Origin: UBA5009 sp038043185 | Lineage (GTDB): Bacteria > Bdellovibrionota > Bdellovibrionia > Bdellovibrionales > Bdellovibrionaceae | Reading direction: 5' to 3' | Length of the DNA: 64,000 nt | Assembly (NCBI GenBank): GCA_038043185.1 | Contig: JBBTCO010000013.1 | Location: 1-64,000, forward strand | Part shown: positions 43,526 through 53,242 of the stretch, one piece after another | Position numbering within the stretch: position 1 is the first letter of the stretch | How the letters are laid out: each line of letters opens with the position of its first letter | Translations under genes and position numbers: made by a program | The notes under the pieces: generated by a model | The model's database searches: none | What the model was told of the DNA's origin: nothing | The model's input: only the letters and a program-made list of their open reading frames with translations

Positions 43526-46500
43526 TCAATCTCCTTTCGGCTCTGGCAAATAATAAGTTTTGTTACCGGTCAGGTGTATAAACACGCCATCACTTTCGTT
43601 CTGATCGTTATAGCACTGGTTCCATTGCTGTGGTACCGAGAAATTTTTGTAAGCTCCTATTGGAACATCGATTTCACATTGGCCATAGGTTGCTAAAAAT
43701 GTTGAAAGACCACTCATAAGTGGAATGTTTGATTGAGATTTAAAACTATAAAGACCACTATGCGTATCGTCATATGCAAAATACATTGAATTTGAATAAT
43801 TCATAATTCCGTCGCCATTTAATATATGCTTAGTTTTAAAAATGTATTTTAAAGTTTTTAAATCCAAGATCGCCATACCGTCATTCAATTGTATGACCGC
43901 ATGATCTTTGTATCTAGAAAAGATGTATTCCGAACCTTTCATCACTAAAACTTTCTGAATATTCCCATATCCATCAAATCGATAAAGGTTGGATTCACTT
44001 TCTTTATATACATCAAAGTAGTTCGAACCCTTTACAAAGTAGCATTCATTTCCAAGAACTGGCCCGCTCGTTTGAATTTCAAACAACTGGTCAAGTGTTG
44101 CCACGACGACTTCGTTGTTAGCATTTAATTTCTTTTGTATCACAAATTTGTTAGTGCCTATTTCGTTCTTAACTTCAAAAGGCAGTTGCGTCACTTTTCC
44201 ATCAGTTTTATTAACACGGTAAGAGAAAAATGGAGTGTTATCGTAAACGCAATCTTCCGGGTTATCACATCTCGAATTTTTTCTAGCCAACACAAGATAA
44301 GCCCTTGGCGAAACCTGTGTCACACTCACCGTGTTATCGGAAAAAAATTGCGGTGGAAAATCTTCACTTAAAAAAACTTTCTTTAAAGATTCGGCAGAAA
44401 AATCATAAATTACATATCGATTTGCATCTAAACTTAGAATTAAAATATTCTCTACACCCTCCTTATTTCCATAAAATTGCCGTTTGAAAAAAAACTGATT
44501 AATATCTTGGGCCTGTGTCGTTATTTCGGTAACCATTGAAAAAACGCCGTCTTTGTATTTGCTAACAATCATTTGCGTTGAGGAAATTTTAATACCCAAT
44601 AGATCTGATGACAGCCAATTGACTTCTTCAGCAGCTCGATCTCCAAAAGAAAGTGACGCCAATTTGAAAGAATTGGGATCCATAACCATAAGTTTTTTTC
44701 TGTCTGAACTTAATAGAACAACTGAACCACTTTCTTTTTCCAAGTCCTCAGCTGAATAACCAGAAGGAATGGGCAAAGTTCGACGAGAGTTAAGATCAAG
44801 AACTTGCCGTTCACTGCGATTCCCGCCAAAAAGAATCTTATTCTTTGAAATAATCGTTTGATCGTTTACCAATCCATGTATTGGCACAGCCAGGCTTTGA
44901 AGACTGCCCCACTTTTTATCATTTGCCACACGTGGATCTGAATTAAACCATAAACTTCGTTCCAACCAATCATAACCATTCATTACCAAAGGTCCCGCAC
45001 TAAACATCGATTCTTTCAATCTCAGCTTAAGTGAATCACATTGCTCGGGTAGAAATATCTGGCAGTACTGAATAAAACCAATTTGATATCTTTGTATTTC
45101 ATTATCGATTTCATGAGTTTCTAAGTTGGATAGAATCCTCTCGGACCTCTTCATCAAAAGCTCATTTATTTTTGGAATGATTGCTTGCGCTGTCCAGTTA
45201 CTCTCGATTCCCCAACGCACTTCAGGATTGTGATAGGGATTTGATGAAAAAAAAGTATATCTAAAAATATAAATTAATTGTTTTAAGTTATAGTTTGTCG
45301 AGCCCACCTTGACATATCGCTGTTGAAGACCTTCTTGCCAGATTTTTTTTGATTCCGGACTGATCCCACTGAGAAGCTCAGTTATATTTTCTATCGCGCT
45401 AATAAATGACAGAATTCCCTTGTCCCGAGACGGCGTGCTCCAAGCCTCGTATCCCTCGGTGCCCTCATCACAATTATTTCTTTGGCAATAATCGTAGCCC
45501 TTTAAAACAATATCAGTCCGATTAGTAAATTTAACCTCAAGCTGTTCAAGACTTTCGGTGATTAGTTTTTCTGGTTTAAAACCTGGCGCGACTCTGTCAT
45601 AAATTGCTAATGTAACGTCTTTAATCACACCGGCAAAATTCGGATCGTATTGTTCCAAAGAATAAAACGGCATATTTTTTTCTGCCACCAGCTCCCACTT
45701 ACCATCGACTTTAAGTGGCCACAAATATTTAAGTATTCCACTTTCACCAAGCACAACTGGCTCCGCCCAAAATGCACTTTCGTAAAGAGATCTTATTTCT
45801 CGAGGTACTGTTGATGAGACCTCACGAATTGGAATCTTCCCACTGTAATCGGAAGAAACAAAATTAACAATGCGAGTATGACCTGATTCACCGGAAAGAT
45901 TAAGCATATAAGTGCCGGCTTGAAATGATTCTTTAGAAATAGCAATTGGATAACTGTCTCTAAAAAGAGTGTGCGTGTAAGTATTATCAAGCAAGAAATT
46001 AAGAGCGGCTAAGAATCGCTGATCTTTTCTCCAATCCTCATTGATGGGCAAATCTTTCCATTCTTTTTTCATCGATTCATTGCTAAATAAAACATTGCTG
46101 CCTGCTAAATGATTTGCAGCTGGAAGCTTGTGAATTCGTGAAAAAATCCAACGAATAGCAAAGCCTCCGTCTGCACAATCGGTGGAAATATTATTTTCAA
46201 GATAAAAGTCTTTATGAAAGTTTTCCGACAACCACTTACCATAAGCAAGTTCCCACTCCCAGGACCACTGATTTTCTGCTTTCCAAATGACCTCGTCTTT
46301 TTCTTCGCTTAAAGTATAACTTAACAACGATTGTTCATTTTCTTGTTTAAAACGCTCAAGATTTTTTAAATCATCCTTTTCTAAATATTTTAAAAGAAAA
46401 GCCTGAGCATTTTGAAAGCTAGAAAATTTTCGATGCCACTGAGCCTCTTGAAGTTCATTTGGTTTAACCGTAAATAAACTGACGGACCAATAGGTTGAGT

Positions 46501-46654
46501 CTGAATAAAGTGAGAATATGTATTCCGTATTGCCATTCATTTTGTGCCAATGATATTCAGCGCTCTCAACTTGGGAGTGTAGGGACGCCTTTGCCAGCGC
46601 TATGCTTGTCATCAGATAAAGTGCTATCACAGTTAAAAGCCTTAGCCTCTTCAT
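43526..46654 (-). CDS. Large exported protein with possible Cys/His enzyme domain and propeller region
   Basis: A signal peptide (1-22, ending ALAKA) precedes about 1020 residues. Near residue 160 STDCADGGFAIRWIF looks like a transglutaminase/papain-type catalytic Cys at the start of a helix, and near 260 GESGHTRIV could supply the His. From about residue 590 on, repeated short strand blocks with turns (NKILFGGNRSERQVLDL, KKLMVMDPNSFKLASLS) resemble a beta-propeller. I do not know the family. It is probably a periplasmic or surface enzyme of this lineage. Confidence 0.62.
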   Translation of the reverse strand: MKRLRLLTVIALYLMTSIALAKASLHSQVESAEYHWHKMNGNTEYIFSLYSDSTYWSVSLFTVKPNELQEAQWHRKFSSFQNAQAFLLKYLEKDDLKNLERFKQENEQSLLSYTLSEEKDEVIWKAENQWSWEWELAYGKWLSENFHKDFYLENNISTDCADGGFAIRWIFSRIHKLPAANHLAGSNVLFSNESMKKEWKDLPINEDWRKDQRFLAALNFLLDNTYTHTLFRDSYPIAISKESFQAGTYMLNLSGESGHTRIVNFVSSDYSGKIPIREVSSTVPREIRSLYESAFWAEPVVLGESGILKYLWPLKVDGKWELVAEKNMPFYSLEQYDPNFAGVIKDVTLAIYDRVAPGFKPEKLITESLEQLEVKFTNRTDIVLKGYDYCQRNNCDEGTEGYEAWSTPSRDKGILSFISAIENITELLSGISPESKKIWQEGLQQRYVKVGSTNYNLKQLIYIFRYTFFSSNPYHNPEVRWGIESNWTAQAIIPKINELLMKRSERILSNLETHEIDNEIQRYQIGFIQYCQIFLPEQCDSLKLRLKESMFSAGPLVMNGYDWLERSLWFNSDPRVANDKKWGSLQSLAVPIHGLVNDQTIISKNKILFGGNRSERQVLDLNSRRTLPIPSGYSAEDLEKESGSVVLLSSDRKKLMVMDPNSFKLASLSFGDRAAEEVNWLSSDLLGIKISSTQMIVSKYKDGVFSMVTEITTQAQDINQFFFKRQFYGNKEGVENILILSLDANRYVIYDFSAESLKKVFLSEDFPPQFFSDNTVSVTQVSPRAYLVLARKNSRCDNPEDCVYDNTPFFSYRVNKTDGKVTQLPFEVKNEIGTNKFVIQKKLNANNEVVVATLDQLFEIQTSGPVLGNECYFVKGSNYFDVYKESESNLYRFDGYGNIQKVLVMKGSEYIFSRYKDHAVIQLNDGMAILDLKTLKYIFKTKHILNGDGIMNYSNSMYFAYDDTHSGLYSFKSQSNIPLMSGLSTFLATYGQCEIDVPIGAYKNFSVPQQWNQCYNDQNESDGVFIHLTGNKTYYLPEPKGD

Positions 46655-46846
46655 TTAGCCTCCAAGTACAGAAAAAATCTTAGACACTTCGTCATCAATA
46701 ATGACCAAAAAAATAATGAAGTGTCTAGAAATTTTACAGGTAGAAATTAATCCTAAATTTTTGTGTGTTCATATCTAAATTCTTTGTCTCAAAATGGGAT
46801 TACGTCTTAAGTCTTTCGGGGAACTTGACGATCTAAGTCTAGTATT

Positions 46847-47596
46847 ATGAAAACAAACCTTTCGTCCTATTTCATTTTTTTATTTTTATTACTCATGACA
46901 GCCAATACACAGGGCGCTGGCAAGGTTGGCTTTGATAAGGCCAAGTTTAAAAAGTCTGTCAGCCTGGCCGAAAGTCAGTTCGCCTATAATGAAAGTGTAA
47001 AGCAGAACTGTTATGTTTTTTCCCAACATGCGGTTATTGAATATGTCGACCCAGGCTTAACTGGTTCAAAAATTTCTATTCGACCAAAAGACACCTTGAT
47101 GACAAGTGACGAGATCTGCTCTGAAAAATACAAGGGACGACAACTTTTTTTAAATAACAAAGCCACTTATTTTTGGGGTTCTTTCAAAAACTTTTTATTT
47201 GTGCGAGCTGCCGATGACTTCAGTGATCGCGAACGTTTTGAAGTTTTTGACACACTCACCGGCGAAAATTTATGGAATGCTCACAGAAATAATGGAAAGA
47301 ATTTTATTTTAAAAATGAAAGCAGGGAAAATTTCTTTGACCTACAATCATCATTTAAAAATATTTTGCGATATTACCCTAGATAAAAGAAATAACTGCTG
47401 GAAACGTGTTTATCTTGACTATAAGATTCCGGAAGACATTCCAGTGGCCCACCCTGATTGCCGCTCGGTTTTGAAAAAAGCAAACCTATCGCCAAAAAGC
47501 CAAGTTTATGTTTTTTTACCAGTAACCATTTCTGATTTAAAAAAGCCTAAGATTAAATATTTACCTGGATCAGCAATTTGTTCTGTTGCGCCTTAA
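46847..47596 (+). CDS. Exported protein, unknown
   Basis: A signal peptide (about 1-23, NTQGA) is followed by a 225-residue beta-rich domain with six Cys residues (near KQNCYV, DEICSE, IFCDI, NNCWKR, PDCRS, AICS), probably three disulfides. No family is recognised. It is divergent from the 1042-residue gene across 190 bases and convergent with the POT transporter gene. Confidence 0.65.
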   Translation: MKTNLSSYFIFLFLLLMTANTQGAGKVGFDKAKFKKSVSLAESQFAYNESVKQNCYVFSQHAVIEYVDPGLTGSKISIRPKDTLMTSDEICSEKYKGRQLFLNNKATYFWGSFKNFLFVRAADDFSDRERFEVFDTLTGENLWNAHRNNGKNFILKMKAGKISLTYNHHLKIFCDITLDKRNNCWKRVYLDYKIPEDIPVAHPDCRSVLKKANLSPKSQVYVFLPVTISDLKKPKIKYLPGSAICSVAP

Positions 47597-47610
47597 AGCT
47601 GAAAGCGCCT

Positions 47611-48972
47611 CTAAGAACGTAGGCTTTCCGACTCCATATAATTTTGCATTTTATAAAATCGTGTAAACACACCAAAAATAACCGCTACGACAAGTGCTAA
47701 CACAGTGTAAAAAACAAAATACATGGTGCTTGCAGTTTCAAAGAAACTCACATGAGCCATCCTTGCTGCCAATAAGTTTCCAATAAAAACAGTGAGCAAC
47801 CAAAAACTCATGATCGTAGATTTCATTTCTCGAGGAGCCTGAGTATAGGAAAACTCAAGACCGGTAATTGAAACTAGAACTTCTGACATCGTTAGCAATA
47901 AATAAGACCAAAATTGAAGGCTTACATTTAAGTTTTGGCCAGACTCAATTAGGCTTTGAAAGAAAGCGACCAGTCCAAACGAGACTGCTGCTAAAAACAT
48001 TCCCACTGTCATTTTTCTAAGCGGAGTGACATTCACTCCCAGTTTTCTAAAAAATGGATAGACAAAATTTGCAAATATAGGAATCAACACAAGAACCATT
48101 ATTGGATTCAAAGATTGAATTTGGGCTTCATTCCACGTAATTCCCATAAAATTCAAATCCATTTTTTGAGCTTGAAGAATCCATGTTGATCCAGTCTGAT
48201 CAAACAGCGACCAGAATACTGAAATCCACACATAAATAACTAAAATTTTTAAAATCGAGCGGTAGCCTTCAACTTTTTCTTTTGAAAATTCAAGCTCAGG
48301 TCCATGAAAAAATCCTTTGCCGGTAAGTCCCGATTTAATTGAGCTCAATAAGATATGAAAAAATCCTGTTGGGTTTTTCCCAGTGGGTGGAACATGCACA
48401 TATTTTTTTCGTCCCATCCAGAAAACAACGGTGGCAATAAACATCAGTATCCCAGGAATTCCGAAAGCCACTTTTGAGCCATATTTTACAAATGTCCACG
48501 GGGTTATGATCGTCGCGAAAAATGAGCCAAAATTAATCATCCAATAGAAAAGATTATAGACTGAAGCCATTTTATCTTTTTCACTGGGCTTAAACTGATC
48601 GCCCACATGGGCCGAGACACAAGGCTTGATTCCGCCGGCCCCAAGCGCAATTAAAGCTAGACCCAAGTAGAGTCCATTTTGCGATTCATCCATGGCTAAG
48701 ACGAGGTGCCCTAAGCAATAGACAATTGAAAGCAAAATTATCGTTTTGTACTTCCCCAGGAAACGGTCAGAAATAAAGGCTCCCAGCAAGGGCAAAAGGT
48801 AACAGGCGGCACTGAAGAGATGGTAGGTTGAAACCGCTTCACTGTTGCTGAGCAACAGTTTCTGAGTCATAAACACGACCAGTATCGACTTCATACCATA
48901 GTAACTATAGCGTTCTGCTGCTTCGTTACCGACAATGTATTTGATTTGTGGAGGATAATTATTCAAAATCAT
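47611..48972 (-). CDS. Proton-dependent oligopeptide transporter (POT/PTR)
   Basis: The 453-residue membrane protein has the POT signature GNEAAERYSYYG (the ExxER motif that couples protons) early on, and GGIKPCVSAHVGDQF in the fifth-helix region. The N-terminal YHLFSAACYLLPLLGAFISDRFLGKYKT is also typical. It should import di- and tripeptides, useful to a bacterium that lives on protein. It is monocistronic. Confidence 0.95.
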   Translation of the reverse strand: MILNNYPPQIKYIVGNEAAERYSYYGMKSILVVFMTQKLLLSNSEAVSTYHLFSAACYLLPLLGAFISDRFLGKYKTIILLSIVYCLGHLVLAMDESQNGLYLGLALIALGAGGIKPCVSAHVGDQFKPSEKDKMASVYNLFYWMINFGSFFATIITPWTFVKYGSKVAFGIPGILMFIATVVFWMGRKKYVHVPPTGKNPTGFFHILLSSIKSGLTGKGFFHGPELEFSKEKVEGYRSILKILVIYVWISVFWSLFDQTGSTWILQAQKMDLNFMGITWNEAQIQSLNPIMVLVLIPIFANFVYPFFRKLGVNVTPLRKMTVGMFLAAVSFGLVAFFQSLIESGQNLNVSLQFWSYLLLTMSEVLVSITGLEFSYTQAPREMKSTIMSFWLLTVFIGNLLAARMAHVSFFETASTMYFVFYTVLALVVAVIFGVFTRFYKMQNYMESESLRS

Positions 48973-49050
48973 ATCTGATCACTATCCTTATTCCTGTCGC
49001 GAGCCAATAAAAATAATCGCTGATAAGAATGTTTTTTGAAATGAGGACCT

Positions 49051-49203
49051 ATGGCAAATCATGAACACACGAATACAAATGACCAGGCTGAAGCTGCTAA
49101 ACAAGCCGCTGTGATGAAGGAAATGCTGCCATTTTTTATAATGGCTGCTATTCCAATTTTCATAACTATTCTTATTGCCTATATTTTTGGTCCGACAGTT
49201 TAG
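49051..49203 (+). CDS. 50-residue single-span membrane protein
   Basis: A short gene with GAGGA four bases before its ATG. The first 25 residues are polar (His, Asn, Gln, Ala, with AEAAKQAAVMKEM), and the second half is one membrane segment (PFFIMAAIPIFITILIAYIF) with an external tail of three residues. It lies between the POT and pyrF genes, which face the other way. The function is unknown; a partner of a membrane complex is a reasonable guess. Confidence 0.65.
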   Translation: MANHEHTNTNDQAEAAKQAAVMKEMLPFFIMAAIPIFITILIAYIFGPTV

Positions 49204-49211
49204 AATTTATC

Positions 49212-49940
49212 CTAAACTTTCAATGACTTCAAAATCTCTTCAGTCACCAATTGAGGATTTTTAGATTTTATTATCGAACGGCCCACGACAAGAGCGGAGG
49301 CCCCTTTTGCCAAAGCTTCAGCAGGCGTCATTGTTCGTTTTTGATCTTCATTTTTACTTTCAAACTGAAGGCCTGGCGTAACTACAAAAATTTCTTTAAG
49401 ATCTAAATACTCGAGTTCATGAGCGGAACACACAACTCCAGTTAATCCAGCACTTTTTGCGTCTTCAACGATGGTTTGCACATGCTTTTTAATTTCCCAA
49501 TTTTGCAAATTTCGCGGCAAGCTCTGTTGTTCCCAACTTGTTAAAATCGTGACGACTAAAATTTTAAATGGTCTTTGCTTATTGAGCTCAGCCTCTAAAT
49601 GGGAAAGTCTTTCGGTAGCCGCGGATCCACTTAAACCATGGATCGTCACCAAACTGGCTCCAGCTTGAAAGCTCGAGTTAATTGCGGCCTCCATCGTGCT
49701 GGGAATATCAAAGTGTTTATTATCTAAAAATACCGGCGCTTTTTTTGCGATTTGTTCGATTAAATTTTGGCCATAACGAAGACATAAGCGTGGGCCAATT
49801 TTGAATGCCCCAGCTAAACTTGCAAGATCTTCAGCAAGCCTAAGAGCTTCTTTATCCGTATCAACATCAAGAGCCACAATAAGAGGATTTTTGATCAGCT
49901 TTTTTATTGAAAGACCCTTTTTTTTGGCTGAACTCTCCAT
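49212..49940 (-). CDS. pyrF: Orotidine 5'-phosphate decarboxylase
   Basis: The 242-residue protein has the family motifs: LIVALDVDT, FKIGPRLCLRYG, and the active-site LDNKHFDIPSTM (Asp-x-Lys-x-x-Asp), then VTIHGLSGS and VTPGLQF. It makes UMP, the last step of pyrimidine synthesis. Its first 37 bases overlap the end of the upstream gene on the same strand, so the two are co-transcribed. Confidence 0.95.
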   Translation of the reverse strand: MESSAKKKGLSIKKLIKNPLIVALDVDTDKEALRLAEDLASLAGAFKIGPRLCLRYGQNLIEQIAKKAPVFLDNKHFDIPSTMEAAINSSFQAGASLVTIHGLSGSAATERLSHLEAELNKQRPFKILVVTILTSWEQQSLPRNLQNWEIKKHVQTIVEDAKSAGLTGVVCSAHELEYLDLKEIFVVTPGLQFESKNEDQKRTMTPAEALAKGASALVVGRSIIKSKNPQLVTEEILKSLKV

Positions 49941-50743
49941 GGCTTATCAGATGATCTCTTACCAAGAAAATTAATAATCATCTTTGGAACATGCGTCTGT
50001 TGCGAAAGTTCATTGATAAAACCTTCAGCTTTCCAAGCATTATAAAGTTGGCGATCACTCAAATAATAATCCGTCGGCAGATTCGCATACACTGGGTAAA
50101 GGGAGTCGGAAAGTATAATGGACATCGGAGAAACCACTAAATTTTCCATATTTGTTTTGTTACCCTGATATTCCCAAGCTTTCAGCATCCAGCCATTAAA
50201 GGCACCTACATTTAAAGCTCCTAGTTTTTCAATTTTCCCAACTTCTCTGCCGGCAAAGGCGTACACCGCACGAACAAACTCTGAACAATTCAGTGAATCT
50301 AAGTTCATCATTTGTGAATGATTATAAGGAATTTTTTTAGTTACGGCTTCGTTAGCCGCCCAAAGTATTTTTTCCAATTCAGCAGAGGAAAGTGCCTGCT
50401 TCGGTCGCATGATTGAAGCCAAAATCTTTTTCGTTACAGGATTTTTTCCGGCGGTACCTAAAAAGGAGTCAAGTTTGGTTTTTTGAGCATAGGGATCATT
50501 TTCTTCAAAAACGTAAACTCCGTCAGTTTCAACGGAAACTATTCCAACATGACCATAACGACTTCCGGTCGCAGCTTCGAAAAAAAAGGTCGACCAATCC
50601 GTAAATAATTCGCTGATGCCAATGACGTCGCCAGTTTGCCAAGAAAAATTTTGTAATTCAGCGGGGACAGCGGGCCGGGCTTCGACCTGGATCGCAACAA
50701 AAAAGCTAAACAAAATTATTTTAAAAAACGGCCAAAATTTCAT
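49904..50743 (-). CDS. Exported YiiX/YebB-like permuted papain-fold protein
   Basis: After a signal peptide (1-22, VEA), the order of motifs is WQTGDVIGISE, then YGHVGIVSVE with the catalytic His, and late LNCSEFVRAVY with the Cys. This His-before-Cys order marks the circularly permuted NlpC/P60 group, which acts as amidases or peptidases in the periplasm. The 279-residue length is a little more than the core domain. It overlaps pyrF by 37 bases. Confidence 0.83.
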   Translation of the reverse strand: MKFWPFFKIILFSFFVAIQVEARPAVPAELQNFSWQTGDVIGISELFTDWSTFFFEAATGSRYGHVGIVSVETDGVYVFEENDPYAQKTKLDSFLGTAGKNPVTKKILASIMRPKQALSSAELEKILWAANEAVTKKIPYNHSQMMNLDSLNCSEFVRAVYAFAGREVGKIEKLGALNVGAFNGWMLKAWEYQGNKTNMENLVVSPMSIILSDSLYPVYANLPTDYYLSDRQLYNAWKAEGFINELSQQTHVPKMIINFLGKRSSDKPWRVQPKKRVFQ

Positions 50744-51014
50744 TTCTTATTTTCCTCGTGATTTCTCACATGAAAAAAACCTCAACGCCCGTCCTGTCAA
50801 AGGATTCGACACCTGGGATGACAATTTGTCAAATGCGACCTTTTTCCTCCCAAAGAGTCAATTATTGGGGGTTTTAAGAATACTTAAAAAGTCAATAAAT
50901 TCAAATAGTTCTGCTCTTTTGGCTGAGCCAAATTGATCTCTTTAAGAAAGCGCTGTTTGGCCATGCTTTTGAATACTTAGATTTGAGCAAACTTAAAGAA
51001 CGAGGACGACCCAA

Positions 51015-53183
51015 ATGGCTTACCAAATAAAATCATTATTTTTATTCTTTTTTATAGCTGCCACCCTGGGGCTTTCAGCAACTGCAGAGGGGCAAGAAAT
51101 ACCGCCCAAGACTACTATCCATCAGCAGGACACTTACGGCTATTCAGCCTTTTTGACACGCCTTGGTTTTGAGGATTTGGCTGCAGAATTACGCTCTAGT
51201 TTAGAAAATAAAAATTTTCTAAACAAAACCTTAAGTCCAAAAGTTTTAACTTATCAAATTCAACGCGTCGAGAAGTATAACTATGCCCGATTCCTTGCTA
51301 CAGAAATTCTTAACTCTTTACACACCACAAATCGAAGTCCCGAGTCTCGAGAGAAAATCGTTCAGTTCGCACTTCGACTTTTGGACACAAAGCCTGTCGA
51401 ACCACCAACTCGTTTGCCTACCGAGTTTGAAAATAATCCTGATAAGGCCACGATTTATTTAATGGAGCGCACACGTAATAATATTGAAACACAATCCGAA
51501 CTTCTTATGGCTGATTTGATTCATACTCTTTATGGAAAATCTTCAATCAACGAGGTTCTGAACCAACTTGAATCCAACACTCTTGATGCCTCGTCAAAAA
51601 ATGAAATCGAACGTCTTGCCCAAATACAAAAAAAAATGAACGCACTTGTGCAATTTATGTATTTGGACAACGAGATGGGCAGCTTCTCGGTAACAGCACT
51701 TGGTAAAGCTTTAGTTTTAGGAATGACTCGCCATCAAATTCTTAAGGAAAAGGCGGCTTCAAGATCGCAAAATGAAAATTTTAATTTGATCACCAAACTA
51801 AAAATGGAATTTAAAAAATATCACCATGCTGGACTTTATTATGAAAATTATGTTGGCGATACGCTTCTTGTAAATACATCAGATGGTAAAGTAAAAAAAA
51901 TTGAAATAAAAAACGGTGACTATATTTTTGAAAGATCTTTTGGAAAGCAAGCTAATGAAATCACTGCAGGCGCCAGGCCTTCGGGTATAAAAAATTGGTT
52001 TTTTGCGGCTCAACTGGGATTATTAGGTCGACTTGCAGGTAGATATTTGCACCATTCAGACGAGGATGTTGTGCGAAAACCAGGTTTTTGGGATTATGTT
52101 TATAAAAAACTTCGTGAGTCAAAATTTTTTACAAATGGCGTTTCCCACGCCGGCATTGCAGAGGTTCTTAAAGACTCCGAAACAGGAATGAAAACAACTC
52201 GCAGCTGGGATAGTTATATAGATGCTGAAAATGGCGGAATGCGGGTAACAGATATTTTGCATCAGTTTGCAAAAAGATCTGAATACCTTCGTTTGGTTGT
52301 CTCGCGTCCTGATGTAAAAAAGTTAGCTAACTATGTTCAAGAATACGTTAAAAAAATCGGTTATAAAGACGTTATTCAAATGGGTGACTACGAGAATAAA
52401 GATGGATCAATAAGAAGTGAAGATACTGTCCCTTGGAAAGCTAAAATCACAAAAAATGATTTTGAAGATTTACATACTCTGGCGCATACAAATCCCTTTG
52501 CTTATTCGGAAGAGGTTGGACGACGAGTTGTTTTAGGTATGAAGGATTTATTCCATCAAGGCCTTGCCTTTGCTTACCACTTCAGCAACTCCTATGGTCG
52601 CGCTTACTGTACTTCGGCCATTGTCTTGTCTTTTTTAAGCCGCGTTGGAATTGATCCTCAATCCATGCCTGATCGTTGGAATTACATTGTACGGATCGCA
52701 AAAAGAATATCTATGCCTGGAATTGATAAGGTCGATATGGTTCACCGTGTAACCGCTCCTGGCGGGCTGATTTGGCAACGACAATTGATTGATCCCAACG
52801 ACATTCAAATTGCTGATTATCCTTTGCTCACCACTGAAGAAAGAATTGCCCTCGAATTTGCTCCTGAAAGAGTCGCCATGGATCCAGAATTACATCGTCG
52901 ATTAAGAACCCAGGGATTCTTTGTAAAAGCCACTCAGGACGGCGTGAAAGAGGTTGCCGCTAATAGTGTCTTAATCACTGAGATTGAAGACATGTTCGCA
53001 CTTCGTAAAGAGTCTAGTAAATTTGGCGATGTTGATCGACCTCGTGGACGCGCCAGAAGCAGTTATTTAGGTCGAGTGGATCATCTCCTTGCCACAGCCG
53101 AAAGAAACAATACTTCAGCGCAAATTAAAAAATCCGACAATGCTGACGTTTTGATGTGCCCTAAGGTATTTAGAAAAAAATAA
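51015..53183 (+). CDS. Large exported protein with permuted papain-like core
   Basis: A signal peptide (about 1-25, ATAEG) leads to 700 residues. The first 250 are helical. The second half has NGVSHAGIAEVLKD (His near 378) and later YGRAYCTSAIVLSFLSRVG (Cys near 531), the His-then-Cys order of YiiX-like hydrolases with a long insertion. The enzyme class is inferred from this motif only. It is one of two such proteins within 3.3 kb, on opposite strands. Confidence 0.68.
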   Translation: MAYQIKSLFLFFFIAATLGLSATAEGQEIPPKTTIHQQDTYGYSAFLTRLGFEDLAAELRSSLENKNFLNKTLSPKVLTYQIQRVEKYNYARFLATEILNSLHTTNRSPESREKIVQFALRLLDTKPVEPPTRLPTEFENNPDKATIYLMERTRNNIETQSELLMADLIHTLYGKSSINEVLNQLESNTLDASSKNEIERLAQIQKKMNALVQFMYLDNEMGSFSVTALGKALVLGMTRHQILKEKAASRSQNENFNLITKLKMEFKKYHHAGLYYENYVGDTLLVNTSDGKVKKIEIKNGDYIFERSFGKQANEITAGARPSGIKNWFFAAQLGLLGRLAGRYLHHSDEDVVRKPGFWDYVYKKLRESKFFTNGVSHAGIAEVLKDSETGMKTTRSWDSYIDAENGGMRVTDILHQFAKRSEYLRLVVSRPDVKKLANYVQEYVKKIGYKDVIQMGDYENKDGSIRSEDTVPWKAKITKNDFEDLHTLAHTNPFAYSEEVGRRVVLGMKDLFHQGLAFAYHFSNSYGRAYCTSAIVLSFLSRVGIDPQSMPDRWNYIVRIAKRISMPGIDKVDMVHRVTAPGGLIWQRQLIDPNDIQIADYPLLTTEERIALEFAPERVAMDPELHRRLRTQGFFVKATQDGVKEVAANSVLITEIEDMFALRKESSKFGDVDRPRGRARSSYLGRVDHLLATAERNNTSAQIKKSDNADVLMCPKVFRKK

Positions 53184-53242
53184 TAGCTATGTAGAATTTA
53201 ATGATTGTAGCCTAAGCCCTTCATTATTGGTACATAGGAATA

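Noticed and set aside
50616..50936. A 106-residue plus-strand frame over the start of the YiiX-like gene.
   Set aside because: It is antisense to a signal peptide and catalytic-domain start and shows no domain.
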